From NCBI GenBank assembly GCA_963931925.1, contig OZ007573.1, forward strand, positions 35,198,807 to 35,262,806: 64,000 bases of DNA, given 5' to 3'. Below, piece after piece: positions 35,819 to 46,675 of the stretch. The notes under the pieces are model-generated. The model ran no database searches. It had not been told where the DNA came from and saw only the letters and a list, made by a program, of their open reading frames with translations. Made by a program: the position numbers and the translations under genes. Positions within the stretch are counted from its first letter, which is position 1; each line of letters starts with the position of its first letter. The stretch is from Onchidella celtica. Its lineage: Eukaryota > Mollusca > Gastropoda > Systellommatophora > Onchidiidae.

Positions 35819-36974
35819 ACAGTGTAGAATCATGGCAAATTTACGCAGCATTATGTGCTGCATGCATGGCTGGAGTTGTGGCTGAAAAGATTCCTTTGTA
35901 GACTTGACCACAAAGAAAGTGAAAGGTGGGGAGTTTTATTCAGTAAGACCTTGGCCCAGTTTTGATCTTCCACTGCCTGACCCATACTCTTGTGTTTCTT
36001 TATGGTCAATGACTGTGCCACTACAAAGAGTTGGTTAGCACCAGGAAGAATGTTTGACCTAAAAGTGTGCCAGCACCACTAAATCGCTTAAAAAAAAAAA
36101 AAAAGACTGCTGCAAGTTTGCTCTCAATGACCTCACTGTGGTTTTGTGCAGAGTCATTTTGTTACTCTTCTGCACAACACAAAAATGTGGGCAGCTAAAA
36201 TGAAGTCAAATCTATTAAATCAGTTGGAATTCATGGTTGCATTTTAACACTCGCACAAATGGAAGAGATTTAAAAAGTACACTCCCAATCTTTCTTAAGT
36301 TTATTTTAAAATATATGGTGGTAGGCTCTCAATGCCACCAGATCACAAAAGCCCAGAAACTGAAATAGCTAATTATAACTTCCTAATTACTGTAACCCTG
36401 GGCATGCAGTCATCTGATTCATTCAATTGTGCTGTTTCAGTAAAAAAGCATTTTTTGTGAGAGTGGTTGATCCCTGCTATAAATTTTCTGGACAACCATA
36501 CCATAATCTATGTGTAACTGAAGATTTTCAGTGGAGGAAACAACTTTCTTACAAACACACAGGGAAGTGTACTGCCTTACTGGGCACCCTTTACTGGCTC
36601 TGGTGAGGTGACAGTGTCTACTTTGATTGCTAGGAAAGCGTAAAAGCGCCAATCAGTTGTTAAAGTGAGAAAATATAGAAAAACCATTCTCCTGAAGAAA
36701 TTACATGGCTGGCTGCGCTTCAGTCCAGTCAGTGGTCGCACTGGGGTCTAGTGGTTCAGGGCGACCTATTTAGCTTGGGTGTTGTTGCTATTGTTGATCT
36801 ACAATTGATTGTGCAGGGGCTCTGCAGCATTATTATCATTGGATGACCTACATTCACACAGACCAATAAAACAAACATCACTATCTCAACTATAAGTCTA
36901 ACAATAGCAAGAAAATAAAGGTGGTTGCACACTGTTCCAGTCACTCCACATAATGTGTGAACCTTCCCTGCCAT
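35819..36974. other. Intergenic, nothing recognised
   Basis: No exon or known repeat was identified. Contains a 15-base A run near 36090. Confidence 0.4.
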
Positions 36975-37200
36975 TATCTGCGGATACTGCCCAGGTTTTT
37001 CCGCTTATAATGTTGGCGGATATTGCCCAGCCCAGGTTTATCCACCAACATTATTGGTAGATAAGATACTGCCCGAGCCGCCAACAATATCAGCGAATAA
37101 AGCCTGGCTGGCAACATTATCGGCGGATACTGCCCGTGGTTATCCGCCAACATTATCGGCAGACACTGATTGGGTTTATCCGCAGGTATTGGTGTTGACT
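36975..37200. repeat. Imperfect palindromic repeats built on ggcggatactgccc
   Basis: The words gcggatactgcccag, tatccgccaacattatcgg and variants recur five to six times in both orientations. A clear dyad is tatccgcc and ggcggata around aacattatc. The cluster ends just before the tandem SINE-like units at 37215. Confidence 0.7.
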
Positions 37201-37214
37201 AATTACAAAAAAAC

Positions 37215-37560
37215 AAACTGGATTTATTCCCTATTATTGTTGCTGGATAAAAAAGAAAATTTTACCAAACAGATTGATTGCTGATAAAAAGACTTTTATA
37301 AGAAAAGAAGAAAAAACCTACCCTGCTGTGAATGTGAATGTGAATGTAAATTGTAACCACTGTCCTCTGATTGACAGGTGAAGATTTAAAAAAAAACTGG
37401 ATCTATTCCCTATTATTGTTCTTGAATTAAAAAAAAAAAAAAGTTTAATTCCTAATAAAAAGACTTAAAAAATAGGATATATAAGAAAAGAAAAAATAAA
37501 CTCTCCTGCTGAGAATCGAACCACGGTCCCCTGACTGACAGGCAAAGATGCTAACCACTA
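37215..37560 (-). mobile_element. Two tandem tRNA-derived SINE-like units
   Basis: Read in reverse, 37500-37570 looks like a tRNA-derived head: A box region aacgtagtggttagcatc and B box ggttcgattc with the correct spacing. The segment ctggatctattccctattat with A-rich sequence and cctaataaaaagac (37396-37470) is repeated at 37218-37295, next to a degenerate head (37330-37385). So a unit of about 175 bp is duplicated. Origin is likely a SINE; the family is not assigned. Confidence 0.55.
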
Positions 37561-37629
37561 CGTTACTGAGAGCCCTGTGCAATTGTGAGGGAATTTTTTT
37601 CTACTGGACACGCTGAAAAGTACCGAGAT

Positions 37630-37990
37630 AGATCTAGACTAGACTAGACTAGAATCTAGATCTAGATCTTGATAGACATAGATCTTCTTCTTCTTCCCAT
37701 GTAGTTGACTCGTCTATATAATCTGACGATTCCTCAACTCTAGGGAAAGGTTTTCCCCCCATCTGCGCCACTTATCAAAAAGTTAACAAACATAATATGA
37801 TGAAAACCTCCCCTAACCCGTGCTTTCGTTCTTTCTTTCTTCTTTCCTTGTCCCATACAAATATTAAACCCAACCTTTTGATAAGCCCGCTCAAAGTCCC
37901 CTCTTTAGTGTGTTTTCTTGACTGGCGCGGACGGGCGGAGGGCCTCCCGATCTATCATCTAGATCTATCTAGATTCTAGATCTAGACATC
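37630..37990. repeat. Dispersed repeat C copy 2 flanked by TCTAGA-rich arms
   Basis: Repeat C (37743-37948) is bordered on the left (37630-37690) and right (37949-38000) by stretches of agatctaga, tctagattctaga and similar words. These words are self-complementary, so the two flanks form an imperfect inverted repeat. Copy 1 at 25421 lacks these flanks. Confidence 0.75.
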
Positions 37991-38239
37991 TAGATTCTAG
38001 ACCCCTAGCTCGTCTAAAGCAATTTAGACACATTTACTGAAGAAGTAAGTTTCAGTTCAAAACAAAAAATTAAGAATGAAATCTCGTACTAGGGCAAAGC
38101 TCACATGCAGTTCTCAGTCCTGGGTCTAATCAACTGCTTTTCGTCTTGTTTAACTTAAATCCAAGCACGAACTGAAAGGACAGTATCTGATCGTGATCCT
38201 GACGCTCTTTTCATCTCACAACTGATTTCCACACGGAAG

Positions 38240-38890
38240 TGTCTAGCGAGACCAGGATTCTGGTCTCCCTAGCCTGTGGTCTTGGGAAACCAAGATCCTG
38301 GTCTCTCTAGATTCGGGGCTAGGGAGACCAAGATTTTGGGAGGACTTCTGAATGCGTTCCGTAACTCGACAAGTGCATAGGCATTGTCAGATTGATATGT
38401 AACGACGTGAGGGTCTAGTCAGTTTGTATCATCGAGGCCGTAGGCCGATGTTCGTCTGGGCAGTAGTCAGAATGACATATCAGGGAAAGCCGCCGGGGTA
38501 GCTATGTACTGTTTTCACTCGGGCTATGGAACGCGGTGTGTACACGAGGGTGCTTTATCCCCAACAGACAAAGTTGCCGCCATGGCCAAGGCTGGGTGCT
38601 GACGCCTGTGAGGTGAAGAGATCGGGAATGATGCGTTCTCTTATTTTAAAAAATCGAGAAGGAAGGATCCGGCGTAGACAGGCGCACTGGCCGGGAAAAA
38701 TCTTGGTCTCTCTAGCCCCGAGTCTAGAGAGACCAGGATCCTGGTCTCCCAAGACCACAGGCTAGGGAGACCAGAATCCTAGTCTCGCTAGACACGTCGA
38801 ACTAACGGGGCTAGGGAGACCAGAATCCTGGTCTCCCTAGACTCGGGGCTAGGGAGACCAGGATTCTGGTCTCCCTAGCCTATGGTCTTG
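38240..38890. repeat. 98-bp inverted repeat made of GAGACC palindromes
   Basis: The arm 38240-38337 and the arm 38697-38794 are reverse complements with 5 mismatches in 98 bases by my count. The spacer is 359 bp. Each arm is itself composed of near-palindromes of the form ggagaccaggattctggtct, and three further copies follow in tandem to 38890. The spacer has no recognised gene. This has the layout of a foldback element or a short transposon with long TIRs. Confidence 0.88.
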
Positions 38891-40160
38891 GGAGACCTAG
38901 CCTCTTCCTTTCCACACATCAAACTTCAAAGGCATTATTATTCTAAACACAGACCTAAATATACAAATACAGCTATCAACATCAATGCCATGCTTCATCG
39001 ACACAAGCTTCAACACTCACATGCCTGCTATCGATTTCAGTGAGAGATTAACCTGACTGCACACTCTGTCGGAATGCATCCCAAATTCCATGCTCAGCTG
39101 ACCAAATCCAACTTCATTCTTCAGTAATATTATTAGGTTGCCAGATTAAATGCCGTAAAAAAAGCCAAACCTGATCAGAAGCAACGTCGTGAAGATAAAT
39201 AAAATAAATAAATAAATAAAATCACTTAATATTCATATCACCATCTTCTCCATCTTTAATCTGTAGAACTTAGCCTTCGGCACTAAAGAAAGAATGACAC
39301 ATTTGTCGAAGCCTATAGCTTGGTTGTAAAATGCAAGTAGGCTTATGTATTATGCTCCTCTTAATTTATTTTGCTCTTTATTATTTTTATATTATTATTC
39401 AAAATAATGAACTCTAGATCAGGCTAATATAAGATTAAATACCGGTATTAACAAAGGTTTTTGTTGTTTTTTTTAAATCTCACAATCCAGACAATATTTC
39501 TCTACCTCGTCGCAAAACGGAGATATTCTATAATGAGCCATACATTAATTCACTCTGGCATAATAGGGACTCATAGTAGGGAAATGCCCTGAAATTAGGT
39601 CACAAGGTCGTTTCCGGTAATAGAAGTTTGATAACCGAAAGTAGGGGCGCGCTGGGGAATTTCCATCGTGGGCTGAACAAACAGCAAGAGTGTGCACTGT
39701 CGTATCTTTGTCACTGTAGATGAGGTCACAAGTAAATTCTTGGCGTACAATGAAGAAAAAAGACAACAATAAAAATGATAGTGATTCCCTCCTATTTTAG
39801 AATTAGTGTAAATACAGTAAATAAAAACATTTTTATAAAACTAATAATAATCAAGTAACCCAGGTCCTTATCCACTAGTTTCAACTGCCCGCACTTTATT
39901 TAGATGGTGACATAATAATGTGACACTAGAATCAAGAAAGATATGCCCACCATTTAAATATTGCCTGACGAGAAGGTCAGTCAATTAAGTGCAAGCCTCA
40001 AATAATGACTAAGATATCGTTGTGTTGTTTTTTTTCTCACAAAGATGGATGGTGATGTTGTGGTTGTTACTGGAGGAACAATCATAATTTCATTGAGTTT
40101 ATATAATAACATTATAATAGGCCTTTTCTTCAATTTGGGCCTGTTACTTATTTATTTATT
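38891..40160. other. Intergenic, nothing recognised
   Basis: AT-rich sequence with short aaataaataaa runs near 39200. No exon was identified. Confidence 0.4.
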
Positions 40161-40256
40161 TAACTTATTTTATGTATAATTGTGTATGTGCGCGTGTGTG
40201 GGCATGTGTCTGTCGTCTGTCTTGGTGTCTCTCTCTTTCCCCGTCTTTCTGTCTCG

Positions 40257-40290
<34 letters not shown>

Positions 40291-40520
40291 TCTCTTTCTC
40301 TCTGTCCCCTTCTTATTCTCGCTCTGTCTCTCTCTAATCTTTGCCTCTCTCATTGTATTGTGTGTGTCTTTTTATCCTTCTCTCCCTCCCCCCCCCCCCC
40401 CCGCCCTGCTCTTTCTCTCTCCTTCCTGTGTTTCCTTATCCAGTCCACGTCTCTCCTCCTTTCTCTTACACTACCCCTCCGTGTGTGTAAGCGTGTGTGT
40501 GTGTGTCTGAGTGCATGTGT
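40161..40520. repeat. Pyrimidine-rich microsatellite cluster (CT)n, C run, (GT)n
   Basis: (TC)n dominates 40210-40370, a C run lies at about 40388-40402, and (GT)n follows at about 40480-40510. ORFs of 112 and 152 codons on the plus strand are artefacts of the repeat. Confidence 0.9.
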
Positions 40521-42239
40521 GATAAATATATATTTGAGTATTTTGTTGGACTTTTCTTGCAAGTGTGTGCGTATGTCGTTAGGATTTCGACCATTTATTG
40601 AATTTTTTTTATTTTATTCTGAGGCATCAATAGGTTAGTTTATTTTTTTTTCTTTTTTCTGTGATACTTGTCTTGCTAACGCGGTAGTCATATGTACATA
40701 GTGTGAAAATAGGGCATTTATCGACCTTCGAGGGTCAAGCTCCAAGATAAAAGGCAAAAACGGTAACAAAGTCACACTAGGTCAAAACTGAGTTCTTGCC
40801 GTAAGTGGCGTATTAAACCATTTCTAAACATTGTCTCAAAAGCATTTAACGATTTACACATCGAAAGTATTTTTGAAAAGTACGTTCTAATCCCTGTCGT
40901 TACCTTTTTTGCAACTACGGACGGTTATGATATTCTTTTACATTTGCTTCGGTGGGTGTACAAGTGGAAGCTGCAAGAGAGTTTGAATAGCTTTGTTCTG
41001 ACATTTTGAATCTGTCACAGTTTCAACTGCCAACTGCAAAGGAAGTTGCTCAAACCTTAAATTAATCAAACCGTATCACAGATCTACAATGAGCCAAAAA
41101 AGACTGAGTAGCCTAGCAATACTGTCAGCTGAGAGAGATTTCAATGTAGATTTCAATAAGTTTGCACAAATGAAAACCAGGCGATTTTAAATCTATTTGA
41201 GTATCCTAGGATTAAATGCATTTTATTTTAACTTTTTTTTTTTTTCTTAAAATACAGTATAAGTGCTTTTTTGGGGGGGGGGGGGCAAGAGGTTCAATAC
41301 TGTACTAGTGAAAGGGACCCAGGAAGTGATAACAGTACACAGTGCAGAGGGCGCAATATTCTCCTTATCCAGGGCCCTGACAAACTCATTCTAACCCACT
41401 GTATGTCAAGGGAGAGAACATAGAGAACGCTTTTAATCGCAAGAAAGTTGGTGCCTTCAGACAAGCGCATTTTAAGAAAGCGCCTATTGCTGAAGTGGGT
41501 GCACATGGATGAAGCCCGGAAAAGCAAGCGCTTCACCAATCACAACAATTGCTCGTGTTTTAAGATGTGAGTCGACATCCATTTGCCAGGAATTCGAAAA
41601 GTAGAAGTAACGACACACTACATTACACAGCAAGTCGCTTCAAAGCCTGAAAAAGAATTCACTTTCAATAAAATCAAAACACACTTGATTTTACAAGCGG
41701 CGCTCTACGCAGCAAGCTTTACAATATGTGTGTTTTCTATGTGTGTCAAAAGGGTTTGAATGGAATACTTCACGAAGCTGTAAAGCACTTTTCTTGAGGT
41801 GCTAGCTTTCGCGCGCTTGAAGCGTTCTCGATGCTCTCTCCCTGATGACAGTTGTGATTCTGCTCTTGTATAAATCAAGAGCACAGGCTATTTCCTATTC
41901 AGCTGCAATGAGTAATAACTCAAAATCTACACTTTCTGCTAAATTTTCTGCAACCAATCCTGCGGTCAACAATATGTGTTTTGCCACGCTACATTTCGAC
42001 AAGTCAATCAACAAAACCCGACGTTTCACAAGTGAAACATTAAATTTTTATTTGCTACAGCAATAAGAGAGCCCCTAACATAAACGATATAAAAAAAATT
42101 CATCTCACTCTCTCGTGAACTTTGCAAAGGCGAATGCTCAGCAGTTATCGTTGCTTTTGTTGTTGTGCACTGAATTCTGTTTAGAGAAATTAAATTATTA
42201 TGTGGATCAAAAACAACCAAAAAAATAGTGGCACGGGGA
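40521..42239. other. Intergenic, nothing recognised
   Basis: A T run (41234-41246) and a G run (41273-41285) bracket otherwise ordinary sequence. No gene found. Confidence 0.4.
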
Positions 42240-42560
42240 CTCCAGCACACACTACCCTACCTAGCACAGATGTGCCGTGTGACTTAAGATCTAAGGAAGC
42301 AGGTTCTAATCCGTATGTTTTGTCCGGCCTACCCCCGACCAAACTCCTCCCCAACTCCACCCCAACTCTCAGTCCCTCAGTAGCGCCTTAAGGGAGGAAA
42401 TCTCGCCAGACCCTAAGCTTTATAGACTAGTTGGGCATGACTTACCGTGCGAGTACCTTGGTCGACCGCCGACCTCGACGCTACATGGAAACAGGAGCCA
42501 GTGACCACCCGGGTTTCCTCAAAGTGGCTGTTCTGTACTATAAATTGATATGAGGTCTTT
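42240..42560 (+). mobile_element. Possible tRNA-derived SINE head and body
   Basis: tagcacagatg (about 42270-42280) fits an A box and ggttctaatcc (about 42302-42312) fits a B box, at a spacing near that of tRNAs. The sequence after it is not related to the SINE at 31310. With a single copy in the window this is only suggestive. Confidence 0.3.
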
Positions 42561-42627
42561 ATTTTAGGAGGTTCGCTGCCCTTGGCATTTACACCTCACT
42601 TTACTTGTTTTTTATTATTTCTTGTTC

Positions 42628-43016
42628 TGGCCGGGGGGGGGGGGGGAGATGATATGGATAAATTTTAATCTATTAATTTCAATTTTGCCCGGGCAGCGGC
42701 CTTTCGGCCTGCTCTTTACGATTTCCAACTGCCAAGGTATCTTTAACGTGCGCAACGTGCACACGGGCCCTCCGAATTTTTTCGTCCTTATCCGAGAAGA
42801 CTAGGTACTCGATCCTACCCCCCAATAGGACCAGGGACTTGAAAATATGAGAAAAATCCAATTTCCAAGAACTACTCGATCCTACTCCCCAATAGGACCA
42901 GGGACTTGAAAATATGAGAAAAATCCACTTTCCAACATACCTGCACTGCCCGGGTTTAGAACCCGGGACCCTTGGCAAGGGGACAAGGTGGTCTAGAGGC
43001 AAGGTGCTCGCCTCTC
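42628..43016 (-). mobile_element. Reversed SINE copy with inverted tRNA head and internal duplication
   Basis: From a G run at 42632-42644 to 42976 this is the reverse complement of the SINE at 31310-31765 without its distal 3' part. The head (A-box part) that should follow is instead present in the opposite orientation, as ggggacaaggtggtctagag and onward (42977-43016). In addition, a 67-bp piece of the body is tandemly duplicated (42811-42877 and 42878-42944; both contain ccaataggaccagggacttg). Confidence 0.85.
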
Positions 43017-43590
43017 TGTACTATAAATAAATTTGGGTTTTTCTTATATGACACACAATACATACATTGTCTGCCGTTATGGGTTTGACCTCATTATGCA
43101 TAAACTCAGATATTAAATCCATCCCTTTATTAAGAGTATTAAAAACAGCTTGTTTTAATATTCAAACGTTTATGCTTATTAATATTTTTTAAGATAAATG
43201 TTTCTCGATAGGGCATAGTTTCATAATTTTGCATGTCAAAAAGACTATACCCCCATCATATGATTATCGTCCTTTGCCCTCGGCACTCTTAGTTTACCCT
43301 ACAAATCGGAAGCAGAAGTGGGAATCGATACCCTTATATATTCCCATTGAAAAGAATGTCACAACAAATTGAATACTTTCTCTTACGTTCTCGAAAATGT
43401 GAAACTTTTCACTTGCATTTACAATAGGTGTTTTTTTTTCCCCCTCTGTTTTACAAATTTGAATTTTAAAAAAACAACATAGGTCTAACAAATCATTAAA
43501 ATGATTACATAAGAGTTTCATGCCGATATAAGAAAGTCCCTATTTATAATTCCAAATTCGATACCAAATAGACACATCCATTACCAAAGA
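43017..43590. other. Intergenic, nothing recognised
   Basis: No gene or repeat was identified before the repeat block that starts near 43590. Confidence 0.4.
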
Positions 43591-43829
43591 GATGACCTCA
43601 CCACACTGACCACTAAAAATCCCATAACTTCTAAATTATGATATTCATCGTCGGTGTCGTGGTCAAACTGCCTATCTCATGAAAACAAATTTTTACACTA
43701 GAAAGTAAAAACTTATTGGACTTGCCATACCTCACCACCCTCAACACTAAAAATTCTATAACCTCTAAATTATGATATATAACGACGATGTCATGGTCAA
43801 ACCACTTATCTTATGGAAACAAGGTGTTA
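43590..43829. repeat. Two diverged units of about 134 bp preceding the G/T array
   Basis: ctcaccacactgaccactaa near 43597 and ctcaccaccctcaacactaa near 43731 start two units that share ctctaaattatgatat, gtcatggtcaaac and tatggaaacaa. The linker contains cttattggacttgccata, a word like those of the array that follows. Confidence 0.75.
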
Positions 43830-46350
43830 CGAAAGACTTGTCAGACTTGTTGGACTTGTGGAACGGACTTGTTGACTTTGTCGGTGTTGTCAGACTTGTG
43901 CGACAAACTTGTTGGGCTTGTGTGTCAGATTTTTTTTACTTGTCAGACTTGTGCGGTGGGCTTGTCAGACTAGTCAGACTTGTGCTACAGACTTGTCGAG
44001 TATGTTGGACTTCTGCCTTAGACTTGTTGGATTTGTGCGGCTCATTAGTTGGGTTTGTCGGATTTGTCAGACATGTCAAACCTGAGTGACGGACTTGTTG
44101 GATTTGTTGAACCTGCACAGCGGACTTGTTGAACTTGTCGGGATTACTGAAAATGTCGGATTTTTCATACTCTTTTTGGACTTGTCAGACTTGCACCCAG
44201 GGGTTGTCTGGCTAGTCCAGTACACTTGTCGTACTTGTTGAGCCTGTGTGGCAGACTTCTTGGATTGCTGGACTTTGCGGTGAACTTGTCTGACTTGTTC
44301 TGCAAACTTGTCAGACTTATGCGGTGGACCAGTCAGCCTCATCAGACTTGTGCCCCTGGTTTGTCATACTTATGCGGCAGACCTGTTGGACTTGTGTTGC
44401 GGATTTGTCAGACTTGTTGGATGTCTGCGGTGGACTTATCATATGGCGGACTTGGCGGACTTGTTCGGCGAACTTTGTTGGACTGGTGCAGCTAATTTGT
44501 CAGATTTGTCATAATTGTGGGGTTTGTGCAGTAGACCTGTTGGACTTGTCAAACCTGTGCAGTGGACTTGTGTGGATGACTTGTTGGATTTGTCGTACTT
44601 GTTGGACTCTTTGAACCTATTCGGCAGACTTGTCGGACTTGTCAGGCTTAGGCAGTGGACTTGTCAGACTTGTCCAGCAGGCTTGTCGAATCTGGGCAGC
44701 AGATTTGTCAGATTTGTGTGGATGACTTGTTGAACTCGTCGAACCTGTGCGGCTTTGTCAAATTTATGTGTCGAACTTGTTGGACTTGTCAGATTTGTGC
44801 CCTGGGATAGTTGGACTTTTTTGGCCAACTTGTTGGGCTAATATGTCAGACTTGTCAGACTTTTTCGGCCAACTTGTTGGACTTGTGCATTAGACTGGTC
44901 AGATTTTTTTGGCCAACTTGTTGAAATTGTACATTGGACTTGTCAGATTTTTTCAGTCAATTTGTTGTAATTGTATGTCGGACTTGTCCGACTTTTTTGC
45001 CCAACTTGTTAGACTTGTACATCAGACTTCTCAGACTTTTTTGGCCAACTTGTTGGACTTATGCGATAGACTTGTCTGATTTTTTCGGCCCACTTATTGG
45101 ATTTGTGCGTTGGACATATCGGATTTTTTCGGCCAATTTGTTGTAATTGTACGTCGCACTTGTTGGATTTTTTCAGCCAACTTATTGAAATTGTATGTCA
45201 GACTTGTCAGGTTCTTTTGCCCAACTTGTTAGACTTGTATATCAGACTTCTTAGACTTTTAGGCCAACTTGTTGGAATTGTGCAATGGACTTGTCGGATT
45301 TTTTCAGCCAACTTGTTGTAATTGTACGTTGGACATATCAGATTTTTTTGGCCAATTTGTTGTAATTGTACGTCGCACTTGTTGGATTTTTTCAGCCAAC
45401 TTATTGGAATTGTATGTCAGTCTTGTCAGACTTTTTTGCCCAACTTGATAGACTTGTACATCAGACTTCTTACACTTTTTCAGCCAACGTTGGCCTTGTG
45501 CGTCGGACTTGTCAGGCTCTTTCTGTCACACTGTTGGACTTGTGCATTGGGCTTGCCGGAATTTTTTGGCCAACTTATTGAACTTGTGCATCAGACTTGG
45601 CAGATTTTTTCAGCCAACTTGTTGGACTTGTCAGACTTTTTTCTGCCCACTTGTTGGATTTGTGCATTGGACTTGTCAGATTTTTTCGCAAAACTTGTTG
45701 CACTTGTGCGTCAGACTCATCAAAATAGTTTGGCCAACTTGTCGGACTTGTGAATCAGACTTGTCAGAATTTTTGAGGCCACTGATTGGACTTGTGAATC
45801 AGACTTGTCAGATTTTTTTGGCCAACCTGTTGGACTTGTGCATTGGGCTTGCCGGAATTTTTTGGCCAACTTATTGAACTTGTGCATCAGACTTGGCAGA
45901 TTTTTTCAGCCCACTTGTTGGACTTATCAGACTTTTTTCTGCCCACTTGTTGATTTTGTGCATTGGACTTGTCAGATTTTTTCGCAAAACTTGTTGCACT
46001 TGTGCGTTAGACCCATCAAAATAGTTTGGCCAACTTGTTGGACTTGTGCGTCAGGCTTGTCAGATGTTTTGGCCAACTTGTTGCACTTGTGTGTCAGACT
46101 TATCAAAATTTGTTTGCCAACTTGTCAGACTTATTTGATTTGCGCATCAGACTTGTCAGAATTTTGAGGCCAACTTGTTGGACTTGTCAGACTTTTTGGG
46201 GATACTTTTTGGACTTGCATGATAGAATTGTCAGATTTCGCAGGTCAACTTGTTGGACTTGTGCATCAGGCTTATCGGATTTTTTCGGCCAACTTGTTGG
46301 ACTTGCGCATCGGACTTGTCAGGCTTGTGTGGCAGATTTGTCAGACCTAT
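43830..46350. repeat. 2.5-kb G/T-rich tandem array with higher-order structure
   Basis: The array is built from 9- to 12-base words such as cttgtcagac, cttgttggac and ttgtgcg. The first 0.95 kb is a loose 9-mer-type repeat. From about 44800 the unit grows to roughly 45-60 bases with ttttttcggccaacttgttg, acttgtgcatcagac, and ttgtcagat. A longer copy exists: the stretch from 45545 recurs from 45841, 296 bp later. All plus-strand frames stay open for long stretches (up to 143 codons) because the words lack stops on that strand; repeats of Leu, Cys, Thr, Trp and Gln result. I do not consider these proteins. Confidence 0.95.
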
Positions 46351-46354
46351 GCTA

Positions 46355-46633
46355 ACATTAGAACAAGAACTTGCCATCCGAAAGGGTGACAAAGCGGCGT
46401 CTAAAATAGGTGGCTTTATGCATCAATTATGTGTATGTGTATGTGTGTGTGTTTGTGTGTCCGAATATTAGATCTAGTTCATCCAGTGAAAAGGTCATGA
46501 ATAGAGGATTTGCTTCCAGGGATCTCTGACCAGTTGCATGTAATTAATATTTATCCTAACACTAACCCTTATAAGAACTTGCAATTCTGATGGGTGAAAA
46601 GGAGGCGTTTAAAATAGTAGGCTTTATGCGTTA

Positions 46634-46672
<39 letters not shown>

Positions 46673-46675
46673 TTG
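46355..46675. repeat. About 205-bp duplication, each unit ending in (GT)n
   Basis: agaacttgccatccgaaagg near 46371 and agaacttgcaattctgatgg near 46574 start two units that share gcgtctaaaatag and ggctttatgc and run into (GT)n tracts. Confidence 0.8.

Noticed and set aside
40172..40638. ORFs of 112 and 152 codons
   Set aside because: They cover (CT)n, a C run and (GT)n and have low-complexity Ser/Leu/Pro composition.
43772..46471. Many overlapping ORFs of 60-143 codons on the plus strand
   Set aside because: They lie in the G/T-rich tandem array, are open in several frames at once, and encode only cycling Leu/Cys/Thr/Trp words.
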